A stretch of DNA of 64,000 nt from Paenibacillus allorhizosphaerae (lineage in GTDB: Bacteria; Bacillota; Bacilli; Paenibacillales; NBRC-103111): positions 297,923 to 361,922 of the forward strand of contig NZ_CAJVCE010000004.1 in assembly GCF_910594985.1 (NCBI RefSeq). Reading direction: 5' to 3'. Position numbers and translations under genes: made by a program. Below, piece by piece: positions 17,405 to 26,642 of the stretch. The notes below the pieces were generated by a model. The model was given only the letters and a program-made list of their open reading frames with translations, was not told the origin of the DNA and ran no database searches. Positions within the stretch are counted from its first letter, which is position 1; each line of letters begins with the position of its first letter.

Positions 17405-17779
17405 TTAGCGGGCCTTCCCCCAAACTTCGGCGTACGATTCGGGCTTAAACCCGACGGTCACCGTAACTCCGTCTGTAACGACGGGCCTTTTAATAAGTCG
17501 GCCCTTGGAAGCAAGCAGCTCGATCATCTCGTCCCGGCTCATCCCCGGAAGCTTGTCCTTCAGGTTCATCTCTTTGTAAACCTCGCCGGAAACGTTAAAC
17601 CACTTGCGGATATCGAGACCGCTAAGCGGAATCATTTCTTGTAATTGCTCCACCGAGGGAGGATTATCGAAAATATGGATCGCGTCCACCTCGTACCCGC
17701 TGTCTTTCAACCATTTTAACGCGCTTCTGCACGTGCCGCACTGAGGGTATTGATACATCGTAACGTGTTTGTTGCTCAT
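17405..17779 (-). CDS. ArsC/Spx family thioredoxin-fold protein
   Basis: The 124-residue product has the ArsC/Spx fold: YQYPQCGTCRSALKWL with a C-x-x-C redox pair at about residues 14-17, and LIKRPVVTDG near residue 95. It lacks the RNA-polymerase contact residues that I would expect in Spx, and resembles the YffB-type ArsC-like reductases. Function in arsenate resistance is unlikely without arsR/arsB genes. AGGA stands 11 bases before ATG 17779. Probably cotranscribed with the site-2 protease. Confidence 0.85.
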   Translation of the reverse strand: MSNKHVTMYQYPQCGTCRSALKWLKDSGYEVDAIHIFDNPPSVEQLQEMIPLSGLDIRKWFNVSGEVYKEMNLKDKLPGMSRDEMIELLASKGRLIKRPVVTDGVTVTVGFKPESYAEVWGKAR

Positions 17780-17945
17780 CGCTTATGCCATCCTTGTCCG
17801 TTAATCATTGTACTGTGATTCGCTCTCAATTATACCGATGTTGACGGCTGCCCTGCAAATTTGCAAGATGCGGAAGTTGAAACCGGAACGCGTTCCATGG
17901 ATAATGAAATGGAAAAGCGATCCAAACAGAACGGGGCGTTTACCC

Positions 17946-18686
17946 ATGATTTATTTTCTTAAAGCCATTTACAGTTTTATCCTTCCGCCAGGACTGATCA
18001 TTGTACTTCTTGCGCTCCTATCGATGTGGCTTTTTTATCGAAAAAAACGCAGAACCGCCATCGTCATCACTGCGATGACGATACTGATGTATGCCATCTC
18101 TACACCGCTCATCGGGTCTGCTGCGCTCCAGCCGCTCGAGAGCCGCTATTCCCCGCCCGCCGCCATCGACGGCGACGTCTATCTGTTGCTGACGGGAGGA
18201 AGCGTTCAAGGGACGCCCGAGCCGAGCGGTATCGGGAGTCCGGGCGTGTATACGTTAAGCCGGATCGTTGCCGTTGCGGAGCTGTATGCGAAAAAGCCGC
18301 TGCCCATCCTCGTATCGGGCGGTCAAGTTTACGACGATTCGGGAAATGAAGGACAATTATCGAAGCGCGTCCTCACCGCTCTAGGCATTCCAGCGAAAGA
18401 TATCGTAGTCGAGGGCGAAAGCCGGACGACGCAGGAAAATGCCAGAAACTCGAAAGTACTGCTGGAGAGGAACGGTTACAAGAAGCCGATTCTCGTCACT
18501 TCCGCCTTTCATATGCCTCGGGCGATGAAACATTTTCACGAGCAGCAGGTGGAGGCGATCCCTTATCCCGTCGGATATTTGAACAGCCGCAATGCAAGCT
18601 GGAGCCCGAGACAGCTGCTGCCTTCTTCCTCTGCACTGGACTGGCTTAGCGTGGCGTTAAAGGAATATATAGGCATGCTGCAGTAG
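17946..18686 (+). CDS. YdcF/ElyC family protein (DUF218)
   Basis: The 246-residue product has two N-terminal membrane helices (FLKAIYSFILPPGLIIVLLALL and a second around TAIVITAMTILMYAIS), then a DUF218 domain: YLLLTGGSV, LVSGGQVYDDSGNEG, VEGESRTTQENARNS and LVTSAFHMPRAM. Members such as ElyC are envelope proteins linked to lipid-carrier or peptidoglycan metabolism. ATG 17946 begins the membrane segment; the upstream site is weak (CGGGGCG), and an in-frame ATG at 17907 cannot be excluded. Confidence 0.85.
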   Translation: MIYFLKAIYSFILPPGLIIVLLALLSMWLFYRKKRRTAIVITAMTILMYAISTPLIGSAALQPLESRYSPPAAIDGDVYLLLTGGSVQGTPEPSGIGSPGVYTLSRIVAVAELYAKKPLPILVSGGQVYDDSGNEGQLSKRVLTALGIPAKDIVVEGESRTTQENARNSKVLLERNGYKKPILVTSAFHMPRAMKHFHEQQVEAIPYPVGYLNSRNASWSPRQLLPSSSALDWLSVALKEYIGMLQ

Positions 18687-18709
18687 CATCGATACTAAAC
18701 CACATGCGT

Positions 18710-18749
18710 AAAAAAATCCGCTTGCTCCCGGCAGGAACACAGCGGATTT
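18710..18749 (-). terminator. Intrinsic terminator of the pseudouridine synthase gene
   Basis: Minus strand: AAATCCGCT, loop, AGCGGATTT then TTTT, just after the stop at 18754. It also lies after the convergent YdcF-like gene. Confidence 0.75.
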
Positions 18750-18753
18750 GCTC

Positions 18754-19728
18754 TTACACGTCCTGAGCGGCATCGTCATCTGGCGATTGCAGCCGTTGCG
18801 TGCATCGCCGCATATCTTCAGGAAGCGGCGCGCAAAACTCCATCCATTGTTTGCGGATCGGATGCGTCAGCCCCAGAACGATTGCATGCAGAGCATGACG
18901 CGACAGCCCGTAATCGGCCTCCAGATTCGCCTCAGAGACTGGCTCCCCGGCAGCTGTCGGATACAAGCCGTACAGCTTATCACCAATGAGCGGATGACCG
19001 AGATGCTTCATATGCACACGAATCTGGTGCGTACGTCCGGTTTCAAGCCATAAGCGCACCATCGTCGCTTCCGCGAACCGTCGCTCCACCCGGTAGTGGG
19101 TGATGGCGGAATAGCCTGCCGGGGTCACGATGCGGATGTGCGGCGATTCCGGGTCTCTGTCGATCGGCGCATCCACCGTACCTTCCTCTTCCGGCAAACG
19201 CCCGTGCACGAGGGCAATATACTCTTTTTTCAGCTGATGGGCCTGCATCTGCTCCGATATTTGCTGATGCACGTACGGATTTTTGGCAACCGCAATCGCT
19301 CCCGACGTTTCCTGATCGAGCCGGTGAACTGGACGAAAGCGGAACGACTCGCCTTTTTGCATCCAATAGTAAACGACTCCGTTGGCGAGCGTTTCCGTAT
19401 AATGGCCGTGCGTCGGATGAACGATTCGTCCCGCTTCCTTATTCAGCACGAGCAGTTCTTCATCCTCATATAAAATGTCAAGATCCATCGGCTGCGGCAA
19501 GATATCGTCCGACGACTCCGCCTCCATCCGCACCGCAACCTGATCCCCAGCGCGCAGCTTGACATTGATATACTTACGCTCGCCGTTGACGGTGATCCCT
19601 TGCTCGGTTAATTTTAGACGGGACAGCAGCTTGCGGGAAATCATCAGCCTTTTTTGCAAAATCGTCCGCAGCAGAAAGCCGTCTTCCTCCGGTGGGACGA
19701 TATATTCCAGCGGTTTGTAGTAGCTCAT
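18754..19728 (-). CDS. RluA family RNA pseudouridine synthase
   Basis: The 324-residue product has an S4-like N-terminal segment (MISRKLLSRLKLTEQGITVNG) and the RluA catalytic domain with PVHRLDQETSG, where Asp is the nucleophile, plus LETGRTHQIRVHMKHLGHPLIGD. It isomerises uridines in rRNA or tRNA; which base is not readable. Its ATG overlaps the stop of pduO by 4 bases (ATGA), so the two are translationally coupled. It is functionally unrelated to cobalamin, a common operon-tail arrangement. Confidence 0.93.
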   Translation of the reverse strand: MSYYKPLEYIVPPEEDGFLLRTILQKRLMISRKLLSRLKLTEQGITVNGERKYINVKLRAGDQVAVRMEAESSDDILPQPMDLDILYEDEELLVLNKEAGRIVHPTHGHYTETLANGVVYYWMQKGESFRFRPVHRLDQETSGAIAVAKNPYVHQQISEQMQAHQLKKEYIALVHGRLPEEEGTVDAPIDRDPESPHIRIVTPAGYSAITHYRVERRFAEATMVRLWLETGRTHQIRVHMKHLGHPLIGDKLYGLYPTAAGEPVSEANLEADYGLSRHALHAIVLGLTHPIRKQWMEFCAPLPEDMRRCTQRLQSPDDDAAQDV

Positions 19729-20294
19729 GACTTGCGTCTGAACACCTCGGCGCTGCGCGCGTACTCCACGTCAGGAAGCCCCGCTCGATGATTGGCTGTT
19801 CGGGCCACGGTAAAGAACAGATCGGACAGCCGGTTCAAATAACGGCGAACCTGTTCATTGATCGGCTGCGTGCGGGCCAAAGTCACGACCCTCCGCTCCG
19901 CTCTGCGGCATACGGTTCGGCATATATGTAGCGTGGAAGAAGCCAGATTCCCGCCAGGTAAAATAAATCGCTTAATGTCCGGCGTCTCGGCATCGTATTT
20001 GTCAATCCAAGTCTCGAGCCGGTCCACCATCTCCGCCGATACTTTATACGGCCTAAGCTCCTGCTTTAGCAGCGCCAAGTCCGACCCGCAGTCGAACAGT
20101 TCATGCTGAATTTCAAGCAAATCCGCCAGCAGATCGGCATCGCGCTCCGCGTCCAGAAATCCCATCGCCTGCCCTACATAGCAGTTCAGCTCGTCTACCG
20201 TCCCGTAGGCCTCGACCCGCACGTCGTCTTTATCGACGCGCCCGCCGATCACGCCGGTTTGGCCGGCGTCGCCTGTTCTCGTGTAAATTTTCAT
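19725..20294 (-). CDS. pduO: PduO-type ATP:cob(I)alamin adenosyltransferase
   Basis: The 189-residue product opens with the ATP-binding signature KIYTRTGDAGQTGVIGG, then VEAYGTVDELN near residue 30, FILPGG near residue 110 and CRTVCRRAERRVV. These residues define the PduO-type enzyme that adds the 5'-deoxyadenosyl group to cobalt. GGGAGG lies before ATG 20294. It follows the cobD-cobQ fusion by 115 bases, in the same direction as the riboswitch-controlled operon, and could be cotranscribed; I see no terminator between them. Confidence 0.95.
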   Translation of the reverse strand: MKIYTRTGDAGQTGVIGGRVDKDDVRVEAYGTVDELNCYVGQAMGFLDAERDADLLADLLEIQHELFDCGSDLALLKQELRPYKVSAEMVDRLETWIDKYDAETPDIKRFILPGGNLASSTLHICRTVCRRAERRVVTLARTQPINEQVRRYLNRLSDLFFTVARTANHRAGLPDVEYARSAEVFRRKS

Positions 20295-20409
20295 TCATGT
20301 CCCTCCCGATCTATAAATGAGCTATGATGTTGATCATCGTTATGGCGGCTTTCATGTCGGTTTGCCCGCATATATAATAAAACAGCTTCGTACCATGCCT
20401 ATCGAACGG

Positions 20410-23073
20410 CTATGCCTCTATCATGGCATATAACCGCTGCAAATCCAAATGCGCTCTTACATGATCGGCAAGCCGGTCGAACGCGGCCTCCCGCCGTTCA
20501 AGGAACCGCAATTCCGCCGCCAGCGGGTCAAGTCCCTTGTCCAGCCGAATCCGGTTCAGCCATGACCGCCGGAAATCGTCGTTGTGCAAAATGCCGTGAA
20601 GATACGTGCCCCATATGCGGCCGTCATCGGTCGCCGCCCCTTCCGCCTGGCGACTGCCGTCTTCACGGACGATCTCAAACGGATGCCGCACCGGACGCAT
20701 AAATTCGGTTTGGCCCATATGAATTTCGTAGCCTTGCACCGGCATCGTTTCGTCGCCATACAAGTTCGCCGTTCCTTCCGAACGTACGGTTTGCTTCTCG
20801 TGCGCGAATTCCGTCTGCGCCGGGAACAATCCGATCCCGCGCAGCTCCGGCTCATTCGACTCCACCAGTAGCGGATCGAGCAGCTTCTCCCCGAGCATTT
20901 GGTAGCCTGCGCAAATGCCCGCTACGAATCCCCCGTCGGCTGCGTACCGCGCCAGCATCCGGTCCAAACCGGCTTGACGAAGATAGAGCAGGTCGTCAAC
21001 CGTATTTTTGCTGCCCGGTACGATGACCGCATCCGGAGAGCCGAATTCGTCTGCGCCGGTAACGAACCGCAGCCGCACGTCCGGTTCGAACGACAACGGG
21101 TCGATATCGGTGAAATTGGAAATGCGAGGCAAGCGGATCACGGCGATGTCGAGCATGTCCGGCTGCCATTCGTGCGAAGCGGACGTCTTCCCGCTCTCCG
21201 CCAGTCTGCGGTCGAGCGATGCGGAATCTTCGTCTTCGAGCCCGAGCTGCGGCAAATAAGGGATGACGCCAAGCACCGGTTTGCCCGTCCGCTGCTCGAG
21301 CCAGTCGATGCCCGGCTGCAGCAGCGTCACGTCTCCGCGAAACTTGTTAATCACAAACCCTTTGACCCGGGCCCGCTCCTCCGGCGTTAAAATGTCGAGC
21401 GTTCCGACAAGGGATGCGAACACGCCGCCCCGGTCAATGTCGGCGACGAGCAGCACAGGCGCGTCAGCCCAACCGGCCAGCCGCATGTTGACGATATCGC
21501 GGTCCTTCAAGTTCACTTCCGCGGGGCTGCCTGCGCCTTCGATCACTACAACATCGTAGTTCCGGCGCAGACGGGCAAGCGCATCTTTCACTACCGTCTC
21601 CGCTTCCGGCAAATACCGCTCCCGGTAAGCTCTGGCATCCAGGTCGCGGTAAGGTTTGCCGTGAACGACCACCTGCGATACCATATCCTTCTTCGGCTTG
21701 AGCAATATCGGATTCATGTCCGTCGTCGCGGCAATCCGGCACGCATCCGCCTGCATCCCCTGCGCTCGGCCGATCTCTTTGCCGTCCGGCGTCACATACG
21801 AGTTGAGCGACATATTTTGCGATTTGAACGGCGCAACCCGGTAGCCGTCCTGCAGCAAAATGCGGCATAGAGCGGCGGTAAGCAAGCTTTTTCCGACATC
21901 GGAGGCCGTTCCTTGCAGCATCAGCGTTGGTGCAAGCGTCCGCTTTTCGCCTAACGGCGAACCTTGTGCCTGCACCTTCACTCGCTCTCCCGCTCCGGTC
22001 AGCGCCGCGATCGAAGCCTCCAGACCTGCGACAAGCATCTCATTGTGCTCCCTCAGCTTGACCGCTATCCGGACATAGCTTTCGTCCAGCCCTTTGAATA
22101 GTGAGGCGTCGCGGATCAGGATGCCGCGCCGGCCCATCTCCGTTTGCAGCTCTTTGGCATTTAACCCGAAGGGCTTAAGTGAAAACAAAATAAAGTTCAC
22201 TTCGCTGTCGTACACTTCAAGTCCGATCTCGCGCAGCCGGCCGATCAACCGGTCTTTTTCCTCCGACAGCCAGCGCAGCGTTTGCTCGGCGAACGCTGCT
22301 TCCTCGAGCACCGCCTCCCCGACCCACTGCGCCAAAGCATTGACGCTCCAGTGCACCTTAAACCGCTTCATGGCCCGAATCAGCTCGGGATGCGCGACCG
22401 CATAACCAAGACGGATGCCCGGAATGGAGAAAAATTTCGTCATCGACCGGATGACGATCAAGCTGCGGCTTCCCGCAGCGGCCGGAATCAGCGTAAGCGA
22501 CTCCTCCCTGGTGGAGAAATCGAGAAACGCTTCGTCGACGATCGACGGAATATCGCCGGCGGCGAGACGCCGCACGACGGAATCCGGCAGCAATGTCCCG
22601 GTCGGATTATTCGGGTGGCCGAGAAATAACAGATCGCACCGGGCGGCTGCCGTCTCCAGCTCCGCTTCTTGGAGCACAAACCCGTTGTCCGGCAGCAGCG
22701 GAATATCCAGCACCCGTCCGCCGCTTTTCTCGACCGCTTCCTCGTACTCCAAAAAAGACGGTCGCACGAGCCCGGTCACTTTCGGCTGAAGCGCCCGAAC
22801 GGCCAAATCGATCAGTTCTGCCGCGCCATTGCCGACAAGAATGCACTTCGGGTCAATCCCGTGCTTTCGAGCCAGCTTGCGGGTCAGCTCCCGTACCGCA
22901 GGATCGGGATACTGCGCCACCTCGCGCCACCGTTCGCGCATAATGCGACCGATCGCATCCGGCGGTCCGAGCGGATTCATATTCGAGCTGAAGTCGAGGA
23001 ACTGCTCCTTCGGCAGGCCGAATGTCTCGGCAGCCGTCCATACATCTCCTCCATGTCCGTACCGTTCCAGCAT
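20410..23073 (-). CDS. cobDQ: Fused threonine-phosphate decarboxylase (CobD) and cobyric acid synthase (CobQ)
   Basis: One uninterrupted 887-residue frame holds two enzymes. Residues 1 to about 365 are CobD: YGHGGDVWTAAETFG, LDFSSNMNPLGPP, FLGHPNNPTGTLLP and SMTKFFSIPGIRLG with the PLP lysine near residue 212. It makes (R)-1-amino-2-propanol phosphate. After a short linker (about 366-385) comes CobQ: GTASDVGKSLLTAALC near 390, the amidotransferase cysteine in GICAGYQMLGE near 719 and the histidine in WGTYLHGIL near 826. CobQ amidates adenosylcobyrinic diamide to cobyric acid. CobQ's product and CobD's product are both consumed by the next enzyme, CbiB. No frameshift or internal stop is seen. 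Confidence 0.95.
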   Translation of the reverse strand: MLERYGHGGDVWTAAETFGLPKEQFLDFSSNMNPLGPPDAIGRIMRERWREVAQYPDPAVRELTRKLARKHGIDPKCILVGNGAAELIDLAVRALQPKVTGLVRPSFLEYEEAVEKSGGRVLDIPLLPDNGFVLQEAELETAAARCDLLFLGHPNNPTGTLLPDSVVRRLAAGDIPSIVDEAFLDFSTREESLTLIPAAAGSRSLIVIRSMTKFFSIPGIRLGYAVAHPELIRAMKRFKVHWSVNALAQWVGEAVLEEAAFAEQTLRWLSEEKDRLIGRLREIGLEVYDSEVNFILFSLKPFGLNAKELQTEMGRRGILIRDASLFKGLDESYVRIAVKLREHNEMLVAGLEASIAALTGAGERVKVQAQGSPLGEKRTLAPTLMLQGTASDVGKSLLTAALCRILLQDGYRVAPFKSQNMSLNSYVTPDGKEIGRAQGMQADACRIAATTDMNPILLKPKKDMVSQVVVHGKPYRDLDARAYRERYLPEAETVVKDALARLRRNYDVVVIEGAGSPAEVNLKDRDIVNMRLAGWADAPVLLVADIDRGGVFASLVGTLDILTPEERARVKGFVINKFRGDVTLLQPGIDWLEQRTGKPVLGVIPYLPQLGLEDEDSASLDRRLAESGKTSASHEWQPDMLDIAVIRLPRISNFTDIDPLSFEPDVRLRFVTGADEFGSPDAVIVPGSKNTVDDLLYLRQAGLDRMLARYAADGGFVAGICAGYQMLGEKLLDPLLVESNEPELRGIGLFPAQTEFAHEKQTVRSEGTANLYGDETMPVQGYEIHMGQTEFMRPVRHPFEIVREDGSRQAEGAATDDGRIWGTYLHGILHNDDFRRSWLNRIRLDKGLDPLAAELRFLERREAAFDRLADHVRAHLDLQRLYAMIEA

Positions 23074-23097
23074 TTCCTTTCCCCTCCCCCAAAACGT

Positions 23098-23916
23098 TCA
23101 TCGCGATAACAACCAAAGAATCACTAGCAGCAGCAGCGTCTCGAGCAATTCATTCAAAGCCCCGTATGTATCTCCCGTAAGTCCGCCCAGCTTTCCGCTA
23201 ATGTAACGGGCGATGAGCCAGCCCGCCACAAGCGCTACCATCCCGAAGATCGTAACCGTTGCGAGCCCGTATTCCGCCGCTGAAGATACAGATACCGTAA
23301 GCCACGACGCCGCAATGGCAACGACGGTTTGAAGCAGCAGCACCTTCCATCCGACGCCGCGAAACATGCCGCCCATGCCGCCGCCCTGCTCCGCTCTGGC
23401 GTAAGGCCAGCGAGATATGGCCGCGACCATGAACCAGCGGCTCCATATCGTAACAAGAGGAAGCAGCAGCAGCGCATCCGCGTCTAGCAGCTTTGTCATC
23501 AGCTCTAGCAGCAGCGACCACTTCAGCAGCAGCACAACGACGCATGCGATGACGCCCATCGCGCCGACACGGCTATCTTTCATGATTTCGAGCATCCGCT
23601 CCCGCGAGCGGTGGCTCAGGATGCCGTCGGCTGTATCCATTAGCCCGTCAAGATGCAGCGCTCCCGTCAGCGCAATCCAGACGCTCAGCAGCAGCGAAGC
23701 GGCAGGAAGCGCCGGAACGACCAGCATTAATAGCTTTCCGGCGCCGACAAGCAGCCACCCGAGGACGAGCCCGACAACCGGGTAGAACACGACGCTGCGA
23801 CGAAACAGCGCATCGTCATAATGAAGCGCAATCGGCATCGGCAGCCGGGTCAAAAACTGGAAAGCGGCGATCAGCGCCGCTCCCCAAGCCTGTATTACAG
23901 CGACAGCAGCGCGCAC
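23098..23916 (-). CDS. cobS: Adenosylcobinamide-GDP ribazoletransferase (cobalamin synthase)
   Basis: The 272-residue hydrophobic protein joins adenosylcobinamide-GDP and alpha-ribazole to give adenosylcobalamin. Signatures: FQFLTRLPMP at the N-terminus and ALHLDGLMDTADGILS near residue 90, with acidic metal ligands; multiple membrane helices. The start is GTG 23916, with GGGAGG 9 bases upstream inside the end of cbiB, so the two genes overlap by 22 bases. It lies 24 bases ahead of the cobD-cobQ fusion. Confidence 0.95.
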   Translation of the reverse strand: MRAAVAVIQAWGAALIAAFQFLTRLPMPIALHYDDALFRRSVVFYPVVGLVLGWLLVGAGKLLMLVVPALPAASLLLSVWIALTGALHLDGLMDTADGILSHRSRERMLEIMKDSRVGAMGVIACVVVLLLKWSLLLELMTKLLDADALLLLPLVTIWSRWFMVAAISRWPYARAEQGGGMGGMFRGVGWKVLLLQTVVAIAASWLTVSVSSAAEYGLATVTIFGMVALVAGWLIARYISGKLGGLTGDTYGALNELLETLLLLVILWLLSR

Positions 23917-24878
23917 AGCAGCAGTCCTCCCGCAACCGTGAAGCTGACCGTATACATCAGCCTCACGGTTCTCATAATATCTTCCCGCTCACGCTCGCGC
24001 AGCGGCCAGCCCATCCTTGCCCGTTCGCTGACGCGGCCGTGATACACATTCACGCCGCCGAGCTCGATGCCGAGCGCGCCGGCCACGGCGGACTCCGGAA
24101 TGCCGCTGTTCGGGCTCGGGTGGAGCCCGGCGAAGCGCCGGATCGCGCCGAACGACCGGCTAGCGGACAGGGCCGGGGTAACCGAGGCGGCAAACACAAG
24201 CAAGAGGCCGGTTACTCTGGCTGGAATCCAGTTGAGCACATCGTCCCAACGGGCGGACGCCCAACCGAAGTCGATATATTTCTCATTCTTGTAGCCGACC
24301 ATCGAATCGAGCGTGTTGGACGCGCGGTACAGCATGGCGAGCGGCGCGCCGCCGAGCAGCGCGTAACAAATCGGAGAGATGACGGCATCGACGATGTTTT
24401 CCGCCACCGTCTCCACGGCCGCCCGCGTAATCTCCGGCTCGTCCAGCTGCGTCGTGTCCCGCCCCACGATATAACCGACATATTTGCGGGCATCCATGAG
24501 CCGCTCTTCCCGCAGCGGCGTGTAGACCGCCACCGCCGCCTCGCGCAGCCCTTTCACGGCGATGGTCGTGGAAATAAACCATACGTTAGCGGCGTAACCG
24601 AAATACGGATGAACAGCAGAAGCAACCCCTACCGCAAACCAAATGACGCCGAATGCGGCGGTCACCGTGACTAGAGCGAGCAGCAGTCCCCGCCGGCGAC
24701 GGCCAACTGCGGAATCCCGGTCCCGGTGCAGCAATCGCTTCTCCAATGCGCCGACCGCTCTGCCGATCCATATGACCGGATGCGTGTACCAACGCCAGTT
24801 CGGATCGCCGATCAGAAAGTCCAACACGATGGCTGCAAGCACCATCCATAGCGTCTCTTGTATCGAAAAGATTAACAA
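23895..24878 (-). CDS. cbiB: Adenosylcobinamide-phosphate synthase
   Basis: The 327-residue membrane protein joins adenosylcobyric acid to aminopropanol (phosphate). Signatures: LDFLIGDPNWRWYTHPVIWIGR at the N-terminus, GRDTTQLDEPEITRAAVETVAENIVDAVISP, and SPNSGIPESAVAGALGIELGG. Start is TTG 24878 with GGGGGAAC just upstream. It lies 27 bases after cobU and overlaps cobS. Confidence 0.95.
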   Translation of the reverse strand: MLIFSIQETLWMVLAAIVLDFLIGDPNWRWYTHPVIWIGRAVGALEKRLLHRDRDSAVGRRRRGLLLALVTVTAAFGVIWFAVGVASAVHPYFGYAANVWFISTTIAVKGLREAAVAVYTPLREERLMDARKYVGYIVGRDTTQLDEPEITRAAVETVAENIVDAVISPICYALLGGAPLAMLYRASNTLDSMVGYKNEKYIDFGWASARWDDVLNWIPARVTGLLLVFAASVTPALSASRSFGAIRRFAGLHPSPNSGIPESAVAGALGIELGGVNVYHGRVSERARMGWPLREREREDIMRTVRLMYTVSFTVAGGLLLCALLSL

Positions 24879-24905
24879 ACCCGTTCCCCCGAACTTCGAT
24901 CTACA

Positions 24906-25451
24906 TTACAAGCGGAATGCCTGACTCTTCAGTTCCACCGGAATCCCAGCGGTGACAAGAAATACTTGATCCGCCGTCCGTGCCAGCTTCTGGTTCATGC
25001 GCCCGGACAAATCGCGAAAGATGCGTCCAAGCTTGTACTCCGGGACAAGGCCGTATCCGACTTCATTGGTCACGAGCACCACCGGACCCTCCATCGAACC
25101 GAACGCGTCAGCCAATTCATCGATCCGGTGCTCTATTAAACGTTCCGCATCTTGTTCGTGTTCGCAGCGCAGCAGCCAGTTCGACAGCCAGAGCGTCAAG
25201 CAATCGACCAGGACGACCGGTGCGTTCGCTGTGCGAAGCGTCTCCGCCAATGCATAAGGCTCCTCCGTCGTATCCCAGTGAAATCCCCGATTGCGCCGAT
25301 TCTCGCGGTGCAGCTCGATGCGCGCTTCCATCTCCTCGTCAAACGCCTGCGCCGTAGCAATATATACGCCCCGGTCGCCAAGCCTTGCGGCATAAGCTTC
25401 CGCAAAGCCGCTTTTCCCGCTCCGGGCGCCGCCGGTTACGAGCACTTTCAT
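24906..25451 (-). CDS. cobU: Adenosylcobinamide kinase/adenosylcobinamide-phosphate guanylyltransferase
   Basis: The 181-residue product has the P-loop GGARSGKSGFAE at the N-terminus, then YIATAQAFDEEMEARIELH with the guanylyl-accepting histidine region, LVDCLTLWLSN and VTNEVGYGLVPEY. It phosphorylates adenosylcobinamide and transfers GMP to it. ATG 25451 has GGGAGG 7 bases upstream; an in-frame start at 25475 lacks such a site. Within the cobalamin operon, 111 bases after cobT. Confidence 0.95.
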   Translation of the reverse strand: MKVLVTGGARSGKSGFAEAYAARLGDRGVYIATAQAFDEEMEARIELHRENRRNRGFHWDTTEEPYALAETLRTANAPVVLVDCLTLWLSNWLLRCEHEQDAERLIEHRIDELADAFGSMEGPVVLVTNEVGYGLVPEYKLGRIFRDLSGRMNQKLARTADQVFLVTAGIPVELKSQAFRL

Positions 25452-25562
25452 GGAAATACCTCCCGTTTGGCCCAATCATGGTCCCAATTCGTTATGTGTA
25501 CGATCGTCACGCTTCGACGCTATAACGCCAGCCAACGGCGGACGGGTCCGCTCAACCGCACT

Positions 25563-26642
25563 TTAGCCGTTTGTCGGCGCGCTGGCTCCGGATACGCCGG
25601 CATCGGCAAACGAAGCCATTTCCTTCATGATGCGAACGGCCGCCTCGATGAGCGGCAGCGTCAGCACGGCGCCGGTTCCTTCTCCAAGCCGCATATCCAT
25701 GTGAAGCATCGGCGTCAGCCCAATTTCCTCAAGCAGCATCGCATGGCCTTGCTCCTGCGACAGATGCGAAGCGATCATGTACGAGGCGCTAAGCGGTGCC
25801 ATTCGGCTTGCGACGAGAGCCGCCGCCGAAGAGATGAATCCGTCGACGACGACGGGAACCCGGTGGCGCGCCGCGCCGAGAATGACGCCGACAAGACCGG
25901 CGATTTCGAGGCCGCCGACTTTGGCGAGGACGTCCAGCGGATCAGCTTCGTCCGGCCGGTTAACCTCGATCGCACGGGCAATGACCGCTTGCTTGTGCAG
26001 CAGCCTCCGGTCGTCGATGCCCGTTCCGCGCCCTGCGGCGAGCGCCGCGTCCTTCCCGCCCAGAACGGCAAGTATCGCCGAACTCGGCGTCGTGTTGCCG
26101 ATGCCCATCTCTCCGGTCGCGAGGAGGCCGTATCCCTGCCCGACAAGCTCCTCTACGAGCTGGACGCCGACCATAACGGCCTCTGCTGCTTCCTCCCGCG
26201 ACATCGCCGGCCCCTTGGCCATATTGGCCGTTCCGAAGCGAACTTTGCGCGAATATAAGGCCGGATGCGACAGCTCGGCATTGACGCCAATGTCGACACA
26301 GATGACGTCCGTTTCCGTATGGCGCGACAGCACGTTGACGGCAGCGCCGCCGTTCAGGAAGTTCAAGACCATCTGCGGCGTAACTTCCGCAGGGAACGCG
26401 CTAACCCCTTCCTCGCACACGCCGTGATCGCCGGCCATCACAATAACGGCTTTGCGCCCGAGATCCGGCTTGATCTCCCGGCGAATGCCGGCAAGCTGCT
26501 TCGCCACTTCTTCCAGCCGTCCCAAGCTTCCCGGCGGCTTGGTCAATTGATCCAAATGAACGGATGCTTCCTCGACTTTCACCGAATCAATCGGCTCAAT
26601 CGCTTGGACGTTATCCTTTAATGCCGTCTCCCACCTATGCAT
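25563..26642 (-). CDS. cobT: Nicotinate-nucleotide--dimethylbenzimidazole phosphoribosyltransferase
   Basis: The 359-residue product activates the lower ligand base to alpha-ribazole phosphate. Signatures: LTKPPGSLGRLEEVA, VIVMAGDHGVCEEGVSAFP, GEMGIGNTTPSSAIL and the catalytic glutamate in RLGEGTGAVL near the C-terminus. ATG 26642 overlaps the stop of the ATPase gene by one base and has GAGAGGGG upstream; a 56-codon upstream extension lies inside that gene and has no family resemblance. No bza or bluB genes for making dimethylbenzimidazole are in the window. Confidence 0.95.
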   Translation of the reverse strand: MHRWETALKDNVQAIEPIDSVKVEEASVHLDQLTKPPGSLGRLEEVAKQLAGIRREIKPDLGRKAVIVMAGDHGVCEEGVSAFPAEVTPQMVLNFLNGGAAVNVLSRHTETDVICVDIGVNAELSHPALYSRKVRFGTANMAKGPAMSREEAAEAVMVGVQLVEELVGQGYGLLATGEMGIGNTTPSSAILAVLGGKDAALAAGRGTGIDDRRLLHKQAVIARAIEVNRPDEADPLDVLAKVGGLEIAGLVGVILGAARHRVPVVVDGFISSAAALVASRMAPLSASYMIASHLSQEQGHAMLLEEIGLTPMLHMDMRLGEGTGAVLTLPLIEAAVRIMKEMASFADAGVSGASAPTNG

